Assembly (NCBI GenBank): GCA_015206785.1
Contig: JADEZQ010000003.1
Span: 1-64,000, forward strand
Source of the DNA: Quinella sp. 2Q5
GTDB lineage: Bacteria > Bacillota > Negativicutes > Selenomonadales > Selenomonadaceae
DNA length: 64,000 bases
Reading direction: 5' to 3'
Below the pieces are notes generated by a model. It was not told the DNA's origin and did not search any database. It saw nothing but the letters and a program-made list of their open reading frames with translations. The position numbers were made by a program, and so were the translations under genes. How positions within the stretch are numbered: position 1 is the stretch's first letter; each line of letters starts with the position of its first letter. Positions 59,635 through 64,000 of this stretch are shown here, piece after piece.

Positions 59635-59921
59635 TGGCGCGGGGAAAATCTGCCAAGGGCACGGCGATTAAACCGATTGAGATGCGTCGATGCGTCGCTT
59701 GCCGCAGTGTCCGCCACAAATCGGAGCTCGTGCGAATGGTCAAATCCAACGACGAAATTTTCATCGACACCGCGGGCAAGGTCGAAGGTCGCGGCGCATA
59801 CGTTTGCAGGTCAGCCGAATGTGTGCAGGCTCTTCGCAAACGCCGCGGGCTCGAAAAAACTTTCAAGCTCAAGGTGCCGAACGAATTTTACGAGATGCTA
59901 AAGGAGACAGTCCTTATGTAA
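59634..59921 (+). CDS. rnpM: RnpM/YlxR (DUF448) protein
   Basis: A 95-residue RNA-binding protein with [20 protein letters not shown] and the late [14 protein letters not shown], the DUF448 pattern; in Bacillus RnpM binds and tunes RNase P. It is coupled to nusA by a one-base overlap. The L7Ae-type YlxQ gene often found next is absent. Confidence 0.93.
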   Translation: MARGKSAKGTAIKPIEMRRCVACRSVRHKSELVRMVKSNDEIFIDTAGKVEGRGAYVCRSAECVQALRKRRGLEKTFKLKVPNEFYEMLKETVLM

Positions 59922-59938
59922 ACAACGGGGGTGGATCT

Positions 59939-62614
59939 ATGTCAAAACCGGTCAAATACAGAATCTACGACATGGCGAACGAATTCAATCAGGATGTGCA
60001 GGTCATCATCGATTTCCTCAACAAGCGCAAGGTCAAGGCGAAGAATCGTTTCAGCGGCGTGGAAGAGGACGCCTATCAGATGGTCAAGGCGCAGTTCGGG
60101 CGGCGCAATAAGAAACCCGAAGCTCCCGCTCCGGAACCGCAGCCGCAGACTCAACAACGCAAGCCTCAGCCTCAGCCACAAGTTCAACCGCAAGCTAAAC
60201 CTCAACAACGCCAGCCGAAGCCGCAACCTCAACCGCAAGGGCAACAGCAAGTTCAGCAACCGAAGCCGCGTCCTCAACAGGGCAAGCCTCAACCGCAAGT
60301 TCAACAGCAAGCCAAACAGTCGCAACCTCAGCAACAAGTTCAACAGCAATCCAAACAGTCGCAACCTCAACAACAAAAGCCCAAGCCCGCTCCCAAACCT
60401 CAGCGACCCAAAGCCGATGTCAAGCCCGACCGTCAAGAACAGCAGCCCAAAGCTCAGGCGACGGGTCAGCGGCGCGGCGAACGTCGGCAGGACAATCGCC
60501 CCGACCGTCAGGAAGCACGCGGCGGGCAGGAACGTCAGCGTCGGCAGGACAATCGCTCCGACCGTCAGCAGGAAGCACGCCCCGACCGTCAGCAGGAAAC
60601 GCGCGCTCAGGATAAGCCCGACACTCGTCAGGAACGCGGCGACCGTCAATCCAAAAACCGCGGCGAACGTCAGCGCGAAGACGGCAACAAGAACGCCCGT
60701 CAACGTGGACGCAACCAGCGCGGTCCCGCCAACGCCAAGGAAGCCGCTAAGACTCAGGCGGCGCAGTCCGGCGACAAGACCCGCAGTCCTCGTTCGGCAC
60801 GCAAGAAACGCCCCGCGCCTCAACCCGTCCATAAAGCCGAAATCGCTCGCCCGACTCACATCAAGATCGGCTCGTCCATTGCCGTCAAAGACCTGGCAAG
60901 CAAGATGAGTTGCACCGCCGTCGAAGTCATCAAGAAGCTTCTGCTGATGGGTGCCGTCGCCACGATTAACCAGGAGATTGACTTCGACACTGCCGCGCTC
61001 GTCGCCGCTGAATTCGGTGTCACCGCCGAGGAACTGCCGCCGGAAGTCGACCCCACGCTCATTCCCGAAATCGAAGACGACCCCGCTTCATTGAAGATTC
61101 GCCCGCCCGTCGTCACGGTCATGGGGCACGTCGACCACGGCAAGACCTCTCTGCTCGACGTCATCCGCAAATCGTCCGTCACCTCCACGGAAGCCGGCGG
61201 CATCACCCAGCATATCGGCGCATACCAAGTCATCTGCAACGACAGGAAGATAGTCTTCCTCGACACGCCGGGTCACGAAGCTTTCACTGCAATGCGTGCT
61301 CGCGGCGCACAGGTCACCGACATCGCGATTCTCGTTGTCGCGGCGGACGACGGCGTTATGCCCCAGACGATTGAGGCAATCAATCATGCCAAGGCGGCCA
61401 ACGTTCCCATCATCGTCGCCATAAACAAAATCGACAAACCGGGTGCCAACCCCATGCGCGTCAAGCAAGAGCTTATGGAGCACGGGCTGGTCACTCGCGA
61501 ATACGGCGGCGAAACCACAATGGTCGAAGTCTCCGCCAAGAAAAAACTCGGCATCAACGACCTGCTCGAAGAGATTCTGTTTGAAGCCGACGTTCAAGAG
61601 TTCAAAGCCAACCCCAACCGTGAAGCTCGCGGCGTCATCATCGAAGCGCAGTTGGATCGCGGCCGCGGACCCGTCGCCACCGTCCTGGTGCAGAACGGCA
61701 CGTTGCGCATCGGCGATTCAATCGTTGCCGGCACGACATACGGCAAGGTTCGCGCCATGATGAACGAACGCGGCGACAACCTAAAGAAGGCGGGACCTTC
61801 CGTCCCCGTCGAAGTGCTCGGTCTCAACGACGTGCCCGAAGCCGGCGACATCCTTGCCGCGCTCGACGAGAAGCTCGCCAAATCCATCGCCGAACATCGC
61901 ATCGGCAAGAAGCGCGACGAACTCATCAAGAGCAAGAAAGTTTCCCTCGACGATCTGTTCACGCAGATTCAGGAAGGCTCGCTCAAGGATTTGAACATCG
62001 TCATCAAGGCGGACGTCCAAGGCTCGGTTGAAGCTCTCAAGGGTGCTTTGCTCTCTCTCAACAAGAACGACGAAGTCCGCGTAACCATCGTTCATTCAGG
62101 CGTCGGCGCAATCTCGGAGAACGACGTTATGCTCGCAAGCTCGTCGAACGCTTTAATCATCGGCTTCAACGTCCGCCCCGACGCAAACGCCCGCAAGTCC
62201 GCCGCGACAGAGAACATCGACATCCGCACCTACCGCGTCATCTACGACGCCATTCACGACGTGCAAGACGCCATGAGCGGTCTGCTCGCGCCCAAGTACA
62301 AAGAAGTCATTCAAGGCCGCGTGGAGATTCGCAAGGTCATGAAGTTCAGCAAAGCTCTCGTTGCTGGCTCATACGTTCTGGAAGGCAAGATCTTCAACAA
62401 CAGCAAGATTCGTATCCTGCGCGACAACGTTGAGATTTTCGACGGGGCGATTGATTCGCTGCGCCGCTTCAAGGACGAAGTCAAAGAAGTTGCTGCGGGT
62501 TATGAATGCGGCATTTCAATTGTGGACTTCCGCGACTTCCGCGAGGGCGACATAATCGAAGCGTACAAGATGGAGGAGATTGAAACTTCCATCGAAGACG
62601 TTAACAGGGAGTGA
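59939..62614 (+). CDS. infB: Translation initiation factor IF-2
   Basis: GTPase that places initiator tRNA on the 30S subunit, 891 residues. An N-terminal IF2_N domain ([22 protein letters not shown]) is followed by a linker of about 260 residues rich in Gln, Pro, Arg and Lys, including a 39-bp tandem DNA repeat near 60298-60375 and repeated RQDNR.DRQ units. A second IF2_N-type segment precedes the G domain: [23 protein letters not shown], and SAKK; then domains II-IV. I chose ATG 59939 after GGGGGTGG; earlier codons overlap rnpM. Codon use marks high expression. Confidence 0.96.
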   Translation: MSKPVKYRIYDMANEFNQDVQVIIDFLNKRKVKAKNRFSGVEEDAYQMVKAQFGRRNKKPEAPAPEPQPQTQQRKPQPQPQVQPQAKPQQRQPKPQPQPQGQQQVQQPKPRPQQGKPQPQVQQQAKQSQPQQQVQQQSKQSQPQQQKPKPAPKPQRPKADVKPDRQEQQPKAQATGQRRGERRQDNRPDRQEARGGQERQRRQDNRSDRQQEARPDRQQETRAQDKPDTRQERGDRQSKNRGERQREDGNKNARQRGRNQRGPANAKEAAKTQAAQSGDKTRSPRSARKKRPAPQPVHKAEIARPTHIKIGSSIAVKDLASKMSCTAVEVIKKLLLMGAVATINQEIDFDTAALVAAEFGVTAEELPPEVDPTLIPEIEDDPASLKIRPPVVTVMGHVDHGKTSLLDVIRKSSVTSTEAGGITQHIGAYQVICNDRKIVFLDTPGHEAFTAMRARGAQVTDIAILVVAADDGVMPQTIEAINHAKAANVPIIVAINKIDKPGANPMRVKQELMEHGLVTREYGGETTMVEVSAKKKLGINDLLEEILFEADVQEFKANPNREARGVIIEAQLDRGRGPVATVLVQNGTLRIGDSIVAGTTYGKVRAMMNERGDNLKKAGPSVPVEVLGLNDVPEAGDILAALDEKLAKSIAEHRIGKKRDELIKSKKVSLDDLFTQIQEGSLKDLNIVIKADVQGSVEALKGALLSLNKNDEVRVTIVHSGVGAISENDVMLASSSNALIIGFNVRPDANARKSAATENIDIRTYRVIYDAIHDVQDAMSGLLAPKYKEVIQGRVEIRKVMKFSKALVAGSYVLEGKIFNNSKIRILRDNVEIFDGAIDSLRRFKDEVKEVAAGYECGISIVDFRDFREGDIIEAYKMEEIETSIEDVNRE

Positions 62615-62620
62615 CGCGCA

Positions 62621-64000
62621 TTGATTACGTTCATTATCGGGTTGGTGATTCTGTTCGTCGGCGCGGCGATTTACGGCTCAATCTGTGAACGCATAATGAA
62701 ACCCAATTCCAATGTCAAAACGCCCGCCATCAAACTGCATGACGGCGTTGACTTCGTGCCCATGAACAAATGGCGCAACACGCTGATTGAACTGCTAGAC
62801 ATCGCGGGGACGGGACCGGTGCTCGGACCGATTCAAGGTATCCTCTTCGGACCGATTGCCTTCCTGACAATTCCAATCGGTTGCGTCCTCGGCGGCGCGT
62901 TCCATGATTATATGAGCGGCATGATCTCCTTGCGCAACAACGGCGAACAAATGCCCATGCTCGTCAAACGCTTCCTCGGCGGCGGCACCTACAAGTTCTA
63001 CAACGTCTTCGTCTGCTTCCTGATGCTGTTGGTCGGCGCGGTGTTCATCTATACCCCCGGCGATTTGTTCATCGCGCATATTCTCCACGCCGACGCTTCA
63101 TCGCTAAACACCACGGTCGTTGCGGTTTATGGCGTCATCTTCGTCTACTACATTATCGCAACGCTACTGCCCATCGACAAAATCATCGGGCGCATTTACC
63201 CCATCTTCGGGCTGATACTCCTGCTCAGTGCCGTCGGGATATTCTTTGGGCTGTTCATCAACGACTACCCGCTCAAGGAAATTTGGGAAACCGGCGTCGC
63301 CAACGTCCACCCCTTCGGAGAAAACTTCATCCCGATTTTCTTCATAACGGTCGCTTGCGGCATAACCAGCGGCTTTCACTCCACCCAAGCCACGATGATT
63401 GCCCGCACCGTCGAAAACGAGAAACACGGCCGCATGATTTACTACAACACGATGATCGCCGAAGGCTTTATCGCGATGAGCTGGGCGGGCGCGGCAATGG
63501 GCGCGGTTTATTCCGGCCTGGCAACCAACGAGAACCTCTCCAAGTCGGCGGCGGTTGTCGTGGGCGTCATTGCTCAAGATATGCTCGGCTCCGTCGGCGG
63601 CATGGTCGCAGTTTTGGGCGTTATCGTCCTTGCCATCACCTCCGGCGATACTGCGTTGCGTTCACTGCGCCTCATGCTCGGCGAGGCTCTGCACATTGAC
63701 CAGCGCAAAAAAATTAACGCCCTCGCGCTGGCGGCGGTGATCTTCTCAATCGTCGCGTTCGTGCTTTATTTCGCCAAGACCGACAAGAGCGGCTTTGCTC
63801 TGCTGTGGAGATATTTCTCCTGGGTAAACGAAACAATCGCCGTGTTCGCCTTCGCGATGATTACCGTCTACATGATTCGCAACAAAATGCCCTACTTCAT
63901 GGCGATAATCCCCGGCACGTTTTATATGTACGTTATCTCGACGTACATCTTGCACGCGCAGATAGGTTTCGGTTTCAGCTACACGGTCAGCTACATACTC
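62621..64000 (+). CDS. CstA-family carbon starvation transporter, truncated by window edge
   Basis: The first 460 codons are open to the window end. The product has many membrane segments with the CstA pattern: FVGAAIYGSICERIMKPN, DFVPMNKW, DIAGTGPVLGPIQGILFGP, and GCITSGFHSTQ-like GITSGFHSTQATMIARTVENE. Family members import peptides or pyruvate. The start is TTG 62621, nine nt after AGGGAG, seven nt beyond the infB stop. Its place behind infB, where rbfA is usual, is uncommon. Confidence 0.88.
   Translation, partial: MITFIIGLVILFVGAAIYGSICERIMKPNSNVKTPAIKLHDGVDFVPMNKWRNTLIELLDIAGTGPVLGPIQGILFGPIAFLTIPIGCVLGGAFHDYMSGMISLRNNGEQMPMLVKRFLGGGTYKFYNVFVCFLMLLVGAVFIYTPGDLFIAHILHADASSLNTTVVAVYGVIFVYYIIATLLPIDKIIGRIYPIFGLILLLSAVGIFFGLFINDYPLKEIWETGVANVHPFGENFIPIFFITVACGITSGFHSTQATMIARTVENEKHGRMIYYNTMIAEGFIAMSWAGAAMGAVYSGLATNENLSKSAAVVVGVIAQDMLGSVGGMVAVLGVIVLAITSGDTALRSLRLMLGEALHIDQRKKINALALAAVIFSIVAFVLYFAKTDKSGFALLWRYFSWVNETIAVFAFAMITVYMIRNKMPYFMAIIPGTFYMYVISTYILHAQIGFGFSYTVSYIL

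Noticed and set aside
62795-63577. Two antisense frames over the CstA-type gene
   Set aside because: They mirror a clear membrane-transporter frame and carry no motif of their own.

Overview
The window is about 57% GC and reads as a chromosome segment from a diderm Bacillota, most likely Negativicutes (Selenomonadales, rumen or gut type). Reasons: a PolC-type replicase; the Bacillota gene orders yaaR-holB-ricT-trmN6 and rimP-nusA-rnpM-infB; a Na+-pump decarboxylase beta/gamma pair; class I indolepyruvate oxidoreductase with a PaaK ligase; and a 4,097-residue RTX-like surface or secreted protein that opens with MEKFTFDLQRFA, a start I associate with giant repeat proteins of this group. The placement is inference. 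I saw no rRNA or tRNA gene.

Layout. 1-3.3 kb: edge of an IS5-type element, mgsA/rarA, a PPi-type phosphofructokinase, a 79-bp tandem repeat and a small double-glycine-leader peptide gene. 3.4-5.6 kb (minus): MFS permease, hexapeptide acetyltransferase, cyclophilin-like lipoprotein. 5.7-8.6 kb: a YgbA/NO-response family gene followed directly by B12-dependent metH. 8.6-13.7 kb (minus): hisD-sbcD-sbcC. 13.8-15.0 kb: kptA, a TSCPD gene and a Cys-rich small gene, then thiN (minus). 15.9-17.1 kb: iron alcohol dehydrogenase. 17.1-17.6 kb: a hairpin element and a probable 6S RNA. 17.6-20.9 kb: yaaR-holB-ricT-trmN6. 21-24.9 kb (minus): PAS-like/rubrerythrin fusion, EamA permease, then tsaE-tsaB and two GNAT acetyltransferases. 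25-30.4 kb: unknown protein, FAD protein, GT-C-like membrane protein, SpoIID/LytB protein, nagA. 30.8-32.3 kb: oadG-oadB. 32.5-44.8 kb: the giant gene, whose 3' end is repeated with two CRISPR-like repeats. 45.2-49.6 kb: iorA-iorB, two copies of a promoter/hairpin element, paaK and an ACT-domain gene. 49.7-57.8 kb: polC without an exonuclease insert, a membrane protein, class III aminotransferase, DUF502 protein, recO. 58-64 kb: rimP-nusA-rnpM-infB, then a truncated CstA-family transporter.

How it fits together. The metabolic genes suit an anaerobic amino-acid and organic-acid fermenter: pyrophosphate-linked glycolysis, reduction to alcohol, Na+-coupled decarboxylation, and ferredoxin-linked aryl-pyruvate oxidation with CoA activation. 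The remainder is information processing, tRNA modification, oxidative or nitrosative defence, and envelope functions.

The most unusual items are: the three-copy promoter/double-hairpin element (17.2, 47.6 and 47.8 kb); the CRISPR-like repeats interleaved with copies of the giant gene's end (44.7-45.0 kb); the exonuclease-less PolC; the double-glycine peptide beside an MFS permease; the ygbA-metH pairing; and a striking excess of the palindrome AAAATTTT in most genes, with none noticed in the giant gene.
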